Assembly (NCBI GenBank): GCA_020137815.1 | Contig: CM035356.1 | Location: forward strand, 6,634,082-6,698,081 | Length of the DNA stretch: 64,000 nt | Direction of reading: 5' to 3' | From: Hormiphora californensis | Lineage: Eukaryota > Ctenophora > Tentaculata > Cydippida > Pleurobrachiidae | Position numbers and translations under genes: made by a program | Shown here: in pieces, positions 54,506 to 64,000 of the stretch | Layout: every line of letters begins with the position of its first letter | Numbering within the stretch: position 1 is the first letter of the stretch | Notes under the pieces: model-generated | What the model saw: the letters and a program-made list of their open reading frames with translations, nothing else | What the model was told of the DNA's origin: nothing | Databases searched by the model: none

Positions 54506-57500
54506 CTAATCACTCCACTCATCGTCATCACATCCATCCATGAGATCCTGCGGAAGGGGTCCGGCATCCTTCTGGACTTGGACCGCAAAGGAATTAAATA
54601 GCTCGTCTCGTTGAGCTTCTAGGGACTTGAACTTTGTATGCTGATGGAGAGTTTGGATGTAAATTGGGACAGGAATAAAGAAAGTGAAAAAATAATCGGA
54701 CGCCGATTTACCGGGATGATCTGGGGAAAGGCTTTTGCCCGGTATATAGTCTGTCATCGGGGCGAGATTAGGAATTTCGGGGGAAATTTATCCACCCAAT
54801 AAATGGGGGTTCCGGAAAATCGGGGGCCGGTAGTAGCTGGTAGCCGGTAGTCCGACCGTAAATGAACCTCGTTTCCTCCAAGCCAAGATTAATGTCTCAG
54901 GCTCCTTTTGGCAAAAAAAAGAGGAGGAAAAAACATGATTTTCTAACCTCTTGTTGTATTTTGGTGTGTTGGCTACTTGTTCTCACTATCTCAACCTCCG
55001 ATACGGGTTTCACGCCGGTGGGACAAAGGGAAACGGAGGGTACTCGATACTCATCACCCCACTTATCTGTTACAGGTTTTGACAGATCCAGAGCCTCGGG
55101 GTACAAGTCATCCTGGGGAGAGATGCATCAGGAGGGTTAATCAGGAGAGGGGGGGGGGGCGAGTAATCAAGGGGGGGGGGTACAGGTCATCCTGGGGAGA
55201 GATATCAGGAGGGCTAATCAGGAGAGGAGAGGGTTAATCAAGGGGGGATTACTCGGGAGGAGGGAGCTTAACTCGGGAGGAGGGAGGTTTACACGGTCGC
55301 TTGTAGTGGGAAAACGGTAATGGAAAACGAAGATACAGTAAGACGACGCGCAACCGTGACCAATCAGGGCGCTATTACGTGCTGACACATGAACTTTTTG
55401 CCGCGCGTTATGTACCGTGCGCGTCTCCTTACTGTATTTTGCGTTACCGTATTTTGACTGCAAGCAGCACTGTTACTCGGGAGGGGAGGTCGCGCGGGGT
55501 TAATCAGGGGTTTATTAAGCTGAAGGACATTTTTCTAAAAATTAATCCCACATTATTATTATTTTGCTTTAACCGCGGTTAACCGAGGAAGCTTCGCCCC
55601 TAGCATAATTTTCATCAGTTTTCAGTCGATCTGAATATTCAGTAGGTACTTGATCAAGCTAGTCGAGAAATGGGGAGAAAATTACCTCCGGCTAAATCCC
55701 AGCCAGACATGTTATCACGTCACAGTGCCTACCTACCTATATTCGATAGCATAAATTATTAATATTCAGTGTCAGTCAGAGACTCAATTTTATGCTAATT
55801 ATGAGATAAAATCAGGGAGAGTTAGATTCTATATAGAGTTTATACAATAGTGAGTGGATTCGATAGATAATTATTACCATCGCGTTTGATAAATTTCGGT
55901 GCATTTTACGACAGTCTAGAATGATAGTTTTCATTGCAGAATATTATAACTAGCGTCGTTATCAGTCGTCTGAACCTTAAAACAGCTAAAGCTCGATTCT
56001 CAGTAATGTCAAAATACGGCGCCAGACAGTTAACTATCAGATAAGTTATTACTATAATGATTTATCTGATAGTTGATACCGCCAGACCCGATTCTGAGTA
56101 ACAGCGCCAGACACCAAAGATAAATCTTTGCTACTGATTTATATGTTAATTTATCTGATAGTGATACCGCCTCGTTTTGATTTTCAAAACCGAAATACGC
56201 GACAGAGCACTCAACTTGAGTCTCAAGTCGGCATCGCCAGACAAATAAATGGTTTATAGCTCTGAGAAAGAATTAAACAGGGAAGAAAATGGGAAAATAC
56301 TGGGTTTGACCGTTTGAGATAGACAGAGTCTGTATGGCTGCGCCATACCCCAATTTGAGCGACAGTGCGCTCCGATGGGGTCGCGGGGCCAGACAGATAC
56401 AATCATTTGAGGTAGAGACAGAGTCTACAGTTTACCTGAAAGTATTGTTTCCGGAGTCGTGGGATAGTAAACACCAACAACTGTATGGAGTCCTTGGTGA
56501 GTTTGTAGAACCGTGCCATCTCCACCTCCATGACGTCACACTGTTGCCGTGGTAACGGAGATAGGGCGCTTTGGACGGGGGGACAGGAGAAGGAGGCCAG
56601 GGGTAGGGGTGGTCCCTCTCTGACAATCTCAAATGGATTGATAGTCGCCTCTCCTGATGGGATAGTAAGGTATTTAATTTAAAGAGTTGACTGACTGTCT
56701 CATTTGGCCTCTAAACAGCCGGCACGAACAGAAAATTGATTTGATACTGTCAGGCCAATGCTCTGACCACAGTTCTCGCGCACTCTGACAGATTTGATAG
56801 CAGCCCTTCAGCTAGTGACAAGTCTCTCTCTCTCTCTCTCTCACTTGCAGCGTACATGATCATAACTCAGGGTTATAAAATACAGGAGAGGAAGGAAAGA
56901 GCCAGGAACCGACCGAAACAAGTAAATAACCAATCAGAACTCGTTATTTAGGTCACGTGACTGGTTATCAGCCAATCAGGGACCAGTATTTCCTGATTCG
57001 GTCGGTTCCTGGAAAGAGCTAACAGTGGCGGAGAGAGAGGAAAGAACTAATAGTAATTCCGTCTTGTCTAGACTACCTCTGACACCTATATTACTACCCC
57101 TCTCTGGTTAGCTACCGATCTCAGGGACACACGTGCTAATCAGGCGCAGTGAGCGTGTCATGACATATATCAGACGGAATATATTAAATTGCATGTGATA
57201 TCAGCCCCGCCAATCTCGCTAATTAGGCTGAGAAAACACTGTCAGCTAAAACATGGACAGCGTGGTGGAGTTAGAGCGTGGTGTTAGATAGTGGTTACTG
57301 GGTGCAGTTTATAAGACGACAGTATATGTAGGCTGTATAGGCAGTGCGGGTTACGGATCCCTGATAGAACTACTAAACCACTGCTACTAACTTAGTAGTA
57401 CTAAGGAAGTAAACTAAATAAACCAACAGGAGATGGCCTGGTATAACCAATGGTTATTAACCATGCATGAGTATACCATTTCCTAACTCCTAATTGTTAG

Positions 57501-60500
57501 CAGCTATAGGTATACAATATTCAAACAAAATTGAGAGGGAGGTCCCAGTTTGTGAGAGAGCTAAACCACTACTATTAAACTACATCTCCTAACTCTAAGG
57601 AAGCAAAGAACCATCAGGAGATGGTATAATCCTGCAATATGTATATACTTGCCATGCTACGCAGTCTGTCCTTTAGTCGAGCTAAGCGCGTAAGCTCACA
57701 CCTTCGGCCCGGTGTGAGAGCCGACAGACTGGGAACATGTCAAGATTATACCATCTCCTAATTCCCAACTGTTACCTTTAGCAGCTAGGTATACAATATT
57801 CCGATTAACATCAGGAAATGGAGTTGAGAGAGAGGTCCCAGTTCCCAGTTGGTGAGTGTGAATCAGGGATAGGGTAGGACGGAGTTGAATGGTCGTTAGA
57901 GACCGCATATTGCTTCCTCCCAGACTGCTTATAACAAGGTAGTCCCGGGTACAAACTGCTCGAGCGCTGCAAAAATAGGGAACACGTGTGATTATGCCTG
58001 AGAATTGTTCAAACGACTCAAAATTGAGTTTGAAAAAAGAAAAGGAACATAATATTTCAGTTGACTCACTTCCTAACTTCCACACCGGTGGACACGGTGT
58101 TCCCTTCACTACTGCCAGAATTATTCAGTGTATTCCATGTCTTTATATCACCTGTATTAGGAATTAAAGGAGTCAAACCCAAACACGTGATAATATCTTG
58201 TTTTGTTCTAACCCTCTGGAGAGAGAGGGTCAAAAAAGGCAAATAATTTCATAGTTCAGAACGAAAGCTATACCAGCTGATTAATGTTGGTTACTTGTTG
58301 AGTTAGGGGGCGGAACTAAACAAGAAGTTACCGTTTCTAAGGACAATGTAGACTGTGTAACCAGTGGTTACATCCCAAGCTAACGAGATACAATCCTCAA
58401 CTTGTGTAGTTGCCAACTGAAGAAGGTGTGGGATATTGTTAGTCTAGCATCATTAGCCCCTATCTGAGTTGAGAACAAGATCTGAGGGGCGAGGGCATTC
58501 CTAAAATACAACTTCCATTTTAGCCCAATTACTGGCCTGTTTCTTACCTTTCATGCCAATGCTTTGACCGCGGTTCTTACAAAAGAAACAAGATTATAAT
58601 GGTCTGTTTGGCGCCGCCGACCCCATCTGAGCGCACTGAGAATCAAATGGCGCCGCCATACAGATAATGGTCAGGTCACTTCTCTTTGTTTCTTACCGTT
58701 TCGCCAGTGTTTGTATCGGTGATAACAAGGTAACCACTGGCATCCCCAGTTAGGAGAACTCCCTTTATCCCAGGGTGGTAGAGGAGGAAGGTGACTTTAG
58801 CGTGGTGATCAATAACTCTCCCACACTGAGCCTTCCCTTCTTCTATCTTCCACAGTTTTACCTAGGTTAGATATAATCAGGAACCGACCGAAACAGGGTC
58901 ACCACACACCAAAGTTAAAATTAAAATTAAAATTTTGATTTTAAACCCGCACACACCAGCGGCCGTTAAAATTTCTCTCCCCCATTCTAAAAGTAACAAT
59001 CTCGCGCGCGATTTCCAACGCGATCCAACGATTTCCAACGCGATCCAACGCGACCGTCAAAATCGTGCGTGAGATTGTTACTTTTAGAATGGGGAGAGAA
59101 ATTTTAACGGCCGCTGGTGTGTGCGGGTTTAAAATCAAAATTTTAATTTTAATTTTAACTTTGGTGTGTGGTGACCCCAAGTAAACAACCAATCAGAACT
59201 CGTTATTTAGGTCACGTGACTGGTTATCAGCCAATAAGGGACCAGTATTTCCTGATTCAGTCGGTTCCTGGATATAATGGTATTGGTCTTGATCATAAAG
59301 TCGGTACAATCAAATGAGGTTCAGATAGTTGGTCATAACGGATACTTATCCACAATTTTTCTACCAATTAGAATAATATGAATATGAGAGGGGGTGGGGA
59401 TTTATGGTTTTATCTGTATCTTCGATACAGTTCTTAGAACATAGGGTAGCGACATTTCAAATAGCCAGTCACTACCCTAGTTCCTGTTTTAACTCAGTTG
59501 GCAATGGCAGGAGATTGAAAGGCCTGGCGGTGTGTCATGTGTTATAGATGAAACACCTTACAACTTTGAAACTATCCAGCTCTACCGACCGGATTTATAC
59601 AGCGGCCAGATCACAGACGTTCTCTTTCTACTCTCTCTCTCTACCTCATAGCTATCGAAGTGACAGAGGGAGAAGAAGGAAAGATTTAGAAAGAGCTGAT
59701 GTCATTCCGTCTTGTCCAGAATATCTCTCTCTCTTTCTCCCTCTCCTTCTTTCATAGCTATCAAGTAATGTTTCACTGTCAGCGTATGTCTAGCCGGGAT
59801 GTCTAGCTAAGGTCGGCTTCTAAAGTGCTGCTAAAGGGAAATCCTAACAGTTTCGTTAGTCTAGTAGTAGTACAGGGTGTCCCACTAGTAGTAGTATGAC
59901 AGTAGTAAGACAGTAGTAAGTGGGGTAAAATGTCAGAGAACTATAAGTAGTGTTCCTAACTTCACTCGATTCATTGTTAAACTATTCGCTGTCTACAGTC
60001 TGTCTGTCAATAAACTCTTTAACGTTTCTCAACCAAAAGCCCATCGTCTCTCATCTACTGTCTGACCCAATTGAAACCCACTCCCTCTCTCAATTCCACA
60101 GCTCTTACCTCGGCGGAGTCACTGCCCACAGCAAGAGTTGAATCACAAAAAGGATCCCATTGCATGACGATAGGAGATCCATTGTTAACAATTTCAAGTT
60201 GAGGGGTTTTGTTTTCCCCCGGCTTGGACAGATCCACAATACCAAGACGTCCACCACTCCCAGTCATAAGGTGACTGGCGTACCTACCACCTGGTATTGA
60301 TGATGTAAGTTGGGTATATTCGCTTTTATGGCAAGAAAAATATCGAGAAAAATATTAGGTTATGACTTCAGAGTTGATCAGTTGAGACTCAATTGCCTCG
60401 CTTGACCGCGTGTTAAAACAAACTAAGACTCACTTGTTTCAAATCCATTTCCCTCCTGAGGCATTACACTCTGTACATTCTTCAACCCATGATAATTCTG

Positions 60501-62294
60501 GTTCTTGTGTGCCAGGTTACCCTCTATATTCCTATAAATTTAGTAATGAAATTACCCCTCCGCGTTAATATAGCTCAATATATGCAATATAATAACAGGG
60601 GTGACTTCGTAACTAACCTATAAATACTCTGCCCCTGAGTCAGGTTGCTCACTATAGCTTTGTGTTTCTCATTCTCTGGGGAGGGTGGTGCTGGTGCTGG
60701 GACAACAGCCACCTCCACCTCCTCAATAGCTGCTTCTGGAGTGGGTTTAGAGGCTGCTGCAGCGGCAGCGGGGTCCAGACTGATTAGTTCTCTGTAACCA
60801 TCGTTACCGTTCAGCCATCCTTCAGCATCTGTAGGGTAAACCGGGGCAAAATGGTTAACTTTTTACTTAATCGGTTCTCACTCCCATTTAAAAAAAGATA
60901 CAATGAAAAAAATTATATAGGATTAAAGTTCATTATTTTATCTTTCAAATAAGATAAATTTCAACTCTAGGGACCATCATTTACTTAACTAAATAACTAA
61001 TTTAAAAATTTTGGTCGGAAAAAATGGTACCGGGGCAATTCGGACAACACCAATAGGAGTGCTTTATTTCGTCACGTGAACGTCCTCACAACACCAGAAG
61101 AAGATTCCCGCCTGGTGTTGTTAGAGGTGGGGGCAATGTAATCTGCACGCAATCTACACGCTGGTCGTTCTTGTTCGAATTGCCCCGGTATCACGCGTGA
61201 TCACGTGGTACAAAGAACTGCACATCATTGGCCCGGGAGTTAACCAAATTGCCCCGGTGTGTTAACCAAATTGCCCATGTTCGAATTGCCCCGGTTGTTC
61301 GAATTGCCCCGGTAATCTTAATTTACCAGAATTTGGAATGAAAACATGCGAATATTTAAATAATTTTTATACCATCTGAAAGCTGATATTATTAGCTTTC
61401 AGCTGGTTTTTTCAAATTGGAAATTGACCAACTTAAACCGGATCTAGAGCCTATTTAGTGGTAACGGGCAGGCTCGAACGAGCAGTTTTCTTCTGGAGAT
61501 AGGATGACGTCATTATGATAGCTTAACTAGGTGAGAGACGGGCAGTACTATGTTCGAATTGCCCCGGTTGTTCGAATTGCCCCGGTTTACCCTACAGAGA
61601 GTACAGAAGTTGGTAAATAGCACTAAACAAACACAAGAATACAGAAGTTGGTAAAATTAGAATTGAATTAGTCCATGTTGGAAAACCGGTAGGGGAACAA
61701 GAGTATCCCAACTTTATAACCATTCTTTCACAGTTACTACCGGGATACTTCCACAGACCACAGTCACCCCCTCCCTCCCCCGATCATAGTGCCCAATGAT
61801 TCACCCACACCCTGATAGTAGTATAGACTATAGTATGTACTACTTTGCCATGCTACGCAGTCTGTCTGTCGGCACTTAAGCGCCTCGGACAGCTCGCCTC
61901 GGTCAGCTCGCCTCGGACAGCTCGCCTCGGTCAGCTCGCGTAAGCTCACACCGGGCCTTCGGCCCGGTGTGAGAGCTGACAGACAAGGAACATGTCAAGT
62001 ACTACTAAAACTCACCCACACCGGGGACAGGACCCCGTGTTTCCGGGAAGAAGGGCGTTCGAGATGGAGGAAATCACGATGTAATTCCAGGGGATGGGTG
62101 AAAAGGAGAGGGGCAGGAAGGATCAGGGGGTCTGGAGAAAAAGCCTGCAACTCTGGAGATCAAAAAATAGGGATTGTCCGGAGATATTATGGGCTAAGAT
62201 GTCAGGACAATCAACGAAAACTGGATCAGAGAATCTGGGGAGTGTAAAACGAAGGGGAAGGGGTGCGAAAGGTGGAGAGGGGGGAGACGAGGGT

Positions 62295-62327
<33 letters not shown>

Positions 62328-63450
62328 TAGAGAGGAGAGAGGAGAGAGAGAGAGACGGGAGAGGGAGGGAGATGAGAGAGAGAGAGGGAGGGAGAGAGAG
62401 AGAAGAGAGAGAGAGAAGAGAGGAGAGAGAGAGAGAGAGAGAGTAGCGAGAGCGCGATCACGCTCCTCTATTGAAGGCGATCTATTTAGCGTATATCTCT
62501 CTCTCTCTCTCTCCCTCTCTCTCTCGCTCTCTCTCTCTTTCCTTCATACCTCTCCCTTCATAACATCGAGGCTGGATTTGGGGGCCAGGGCAGCACCCTT
62601 GATAGGTTCCCCGACCCTCTCCTTCCAGTTCTCCTTTATCACTCCACTGTCACCTATCTCTGCATACGTGAACCCGTGGTCGCCCTGTGCAGATAGAGAC
62701 GGTTAGGTTCATTGGGATTTAATTGGGATTTTTCACGATTTTTCCTTCCTACAAAGCTGCTCAGAGAGAGCAAAATACTAAAATAAGCAAAGATGGGGAC
62801 TTGCCACGTCACTTCGCTAACTTTAGGAGCACCATATGACGTCACTAACCTTGGCATAAAGGAGCACCATATGACGTCACTAACCTTGGCATAAAGGAAC
62901 ATCATATGACGTCACTAACCTTGGCATAAAGGAACACCATATGACGTCACTAACCTTGGCATAAAGGAGCACCATATGACGTCACTAACCTTGGCATAAA
63001 GGAAGACCATATGACGTCACTAACCTTGGCATAAAGGAAGACCATATGACGTCACTAACCTTGGCATAAAGGAGCACCATATGACGCCACTAACCTTGGC
63101 ATAAAGGAGCACCATATGACGTCACTAACCTTGGCATAAAGGAGCACCATATGACGTCACTAACCTTGGCATAAAGGAGCACCATATGACGTCACTAACC
63201 TTGGCATAAAGGAGCACCATATGACGTCACTAACCTTGGCATAAAGGAGCACCATATGACGTCACTAACCTTGGCATAAAGGAACACAATATGACGTCAC
63301 TAACCTTGGCATAAAGGAAGACCATGCGAGTATCCTCGTCCCACAAGGAGAAAGGGTTGCCAGATCCGCGACCATGGGAGAGGGTACTAATTTCAGAGGA
63401 CAAGGATCCAACAGATACAGTCTTGAAACATCTCTCCTTGTTTTTGTAGC
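54506..63450 (-). CDS. CORO7: Coronin-7 (tandem WD-repeat coronin), partial
   Basis: Phase-matched exons on the minus strand: 63450-63305, 62684-62550, 60828-60618, 60531-60434, 60290-60109, 58861-58697, 58416-58332, 56653-56436, 55112-54996 and 54640-54506. Two coronin units are visible. The first ends LWDEDTRMVFLYAK|GDHG...GAALAPKSSLDV, the propeller end. After a linker (DAEGWLNGNDGYRELISLDP, then Ala/Pro-rich) the second starts NIEGNLAHKNQNYHGL, with TGSGGRLGIVDLSKPG, VKLWKIEEG and PLPRQQCDVMEVEMARFYKL. The C-terminus is acidic and ends DDDEWSD, as in coronin-7. Two units plus the DEW tail exclude short coronins. Coronin-7 acts at the trans-Golgi and on F-actin. Exons for the first propeller lie beyond the window. 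At least one exon after 62550 and one near 58.1 kb were not resolved. Confidence 0.9.
54697..54860. mobile_element. Degenerate pogo-like element in the last coronin-7 intron
   Basis: CGGACGCCGATTTACCGGG at one side and CCGGTAGTCCGACCG at the other, with AAATCGGGGGCCGGTAG inside, match the decayed terminal pattern of the pogo/Tigger family. No target duplication is clear. Confidence 0.5.
55095..55215 (-). repeat. Duplicated 3' splice site of coronin-7
   Basis: The exon start and acceptor, on the plus strand GTACAAGTCATCCTGGGGAG then AGATGCATCAGGAGG, recur about 80 bp further as GTACAGGTCATCCTGGGGAG then AGATATCAGGAGG. The acceptor at 55113 was chosen since it joins in phase to the exon at 56436. 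The second copy lies in the intron. Confidence 0.8.
55216..56435. other. Coronin-7 intron, AT-rich with short repeats
   Basis: GCCAGACAG and TTTATCTGATAGT-type words recur at 56020-56240. CGGGAGGAGGGAG words occur at 55253-55290. No element with clear ends is seen. Confidence 0.5.
56903..57011 (+). mobile_element. hAT-type MITE, copy 5, in a coronin-7 intron
   Basis: 109 bp, perfect ends and the 8-bp duplication GAAAGAGC on both sides. GTCACGTGAC is intact. Confidence 0.97.
57650..57742 (+). mobile_element. Short hairpin element with TTGCCATG / CATGTCAA ends, copy 1
   Basis: It runs from TTGCCATGCTACGCAGTCTG to GACTGGGAACATGTCAA with a hairpin CACCTTCGGCCCGGTGTG. The copy at 61847-61998 is longer. 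Flanks GTATATAC and GATTATAC could be an 8-bp duplication with two changes. Confidence 0.65.
58878..59270 (+). mobile_element. hAT-type MITE, copy 6, carrying a nested palindromic element
   Basis: The outer element starts CAGGAACCGACCG at 58878 and ends CGGTTCCTG at 59270, with the 8-bp duplication GATATAAT on both sides. Between 58896 and 59177 it is split by a 282-bp insertion, GGGTCACCACACACC...GGTGTGTGGTGACCC, with arms of about 100 bp, flanked by CA. It lies 17 bp upstream of the acceptor at 58861 in transcript direction, so it sits on the branch-point region. Confidence 0.95.
60832..61595. mobile_element. Transposon with GGGTAAACCGGGGC ends, supplying a coronin-7 acceptor
   Basis: TAGGGTAAACCGGGGCAA at 60832 and the complement TTGCCCCGGTTTACCCTA ending 61595 bound a 764-bp element with a TA duplication. 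TTCGAATTGCCCCGG words repeat in the subterminal parts. In transcript (minus) direction its last bases, GGTTTACCCTACAG, run directly into the exon at 60828. No ORF is seen. Confidence 0.8.
61847..61998 (+). mobile_element. Short hairpin element with TTGCCATG / CATGTCAA ends, copy 2
   Basis: The ends match the 57650 copy and the flanks are an exact 8-bp duplication GTACTACT. The interior holds a tandem repeat CTCGCCTCGG(A/T)CAG (61890-61935) and a strong hairpin CACACCGGGCCTTCGGCCCGG. An 8-bp duplication suggests the hAT group, though the ends differ from the MITE family above. Confidence 0.75.
62290..62545. repeat. GA/CT low-complexity block after a coronin-7 donor
   Basis: A GA-rich stretch (62290-62448) and a CT stretch (62495-62540) form an imperfect inverted pair. 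They lie just downstream, in transcript direction, of the donor at 62549. Confidence 0.8.
62825..63325 (-). repeat. 35-bp minisatellite of about 14 units: coronin-7 donor plus TGACGTCA
   Basis: In transcript direction the unit is CTTTATGCCAAG|GTTAGTG followed by ACGTCATATGGTGCTC. CTTTATGCCAAG is the exact end of the exon at 63305 and GTTAGT is its donor. Fourteen units were counted, of which thirteen have a perfect TGACGTCA (one has GCCA). All are nearly identical, with A/G changes in GGA(G/A)(C/G). Confidence 0.97.
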
Positions 63451-64000
63451 CTGGGATCAGTATTAGTAAATGAAGTGGGGGGAATGTTTAACTGAAAAAT
63501 AAAATAAATCGCCTGACTGTTAGCTAGGAAAAAACGGGAGACCATGCCGCGAGGAGGGTTAATTGATTAATTAAGGGGCTGGGTAATTAATTAAGGGGCT
63601 GGGTAATTAATTAAGGAGCTGGATAATTAATTAAGGGGCTGGATATACCGTGTGGCCCAAATTAAAGGGAGGGTACGTTGGCCTTCTTTTCACTCAGAAG
63701 TTTAATTTCAATCACTCTGATATTTTGACACAATGTCTGCATGGGTACTCATTCGAGGAATCCGAAGTTTCAAATCATAAAAGTTGAAAGTTCATTAATG
63801 AACTCAATTTTTCGTTTTTCGGGTTTTTTGAGGTTTTCTCTTGATTAAATTCCATTTAATAATTTAAAAAACCGCCATACAATAGAACAAGTATCAACAA
63901 ATGGCAATCTGAATTTTTATTAAAATTGAATCAAGTTTAGTGGGTGAAATAAGTTACTTAAAGATGATATTTTTTACCAAACATCGATTTTGACCTGTTT
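63451..64000. other. Coronin-7 upstream intron, mostly repeats
   Basis: A 20-bp unit TTAATTAAGGGGCTGGGTAA repeats about five times at 63558-63645. After that, AT-rich sequence starting GTGTGGCCCAAATTAAAGGG may be one end of a transposon that continues past the window. No exon is seen. Confidence 0.5.

Noticed and set aside
61860-61985. Possible tRNA-like or SINE sequence (GC hairpin with TTCG loop)
   Set aside because: No A and B box pair or cloverleaf. The exact 8-bp flanking duplication and inverted ends fit a short DNA transposon better.

Overview
This is a nuclear window from an animal. Most genes are split by short introns with ordinary GT..AG borders, and the gene set is metazoan: a rhodopsin-class GPCR, an NK-like homeobox gene, a TRIC cation channel, acid ceramidase, a mitochondrial ribosomal protein, a carbohydrate sulfotransferase, a MACPF protein, the splicing factor SF3A1 and coronin-7. 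Compact genes packed between many small palindromic elements suggest a sponge or another early-branching animal. That placement is inference. Exon borders below were fixed by joining reading frames and splice phases by eye.

Layout. 1.5-4.9 kb (+): GPCR. 6.5-9.1 kb (+): homeobox gene. 9.1-11.8 kb: intergenic, with two pogo/Tigger-like elements. 11.8-13.6 kb (-): secreted MACPF protein. 15.0-15.6 kb (-): small two-exon gene. 16-22 kb: repeat-rich, with Helitron-like tandem copies and GA tracts. 22.3-27.3 kb (+): C2/coiled-coil/EF-hand gene. 28.1-37.1 kb (-): TRIC channel, with a 5.7 kb nested transposon pile in one intron. 37-39 kb: repeats with telomere-like tracts. 39.3-41.6 kb (+): acid ceramidase. 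42.0-43.9 kb (+): mL37-like. 44.2-45.8 kb (-): sulfotransferase. 46.0-54.0 kb: SF3A1, whose exons 2-3 lie on the opposite strand from exon 1 and from the 3' exons, between inverted repeats beside a 100-N gap. 54.5-63.5 kb (-): coronin-7, convergent with SF3A1.

Two themes stand out. First, tandem duplications sit on splice junctions in eight of the multi-exon genes. The repeat unit contains, or starts within a few bases of, the exon-intron border and so multiplies 5' or 3' splice sites, from 2 to about 14 copies. This fits, and could supply, intron gain or alternative splicing by tandem duplication. Second, several unrelated repeat families (two minisatellites, a splice-site minisatellite and a hAT-type MITE) carry perfect bZIP or bHLH palindromes (TGACGTCA, GTCACGTGAC).

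Assembly quality is uneven. About 48.0-50.2 kb is GA-rich and irregular. 50.8-52.9 kb is full of inflated homopolymers. Two conserved exons carry single-base frameshifts. The SF3A1 locus is probably misassembled or carries a real inversion.
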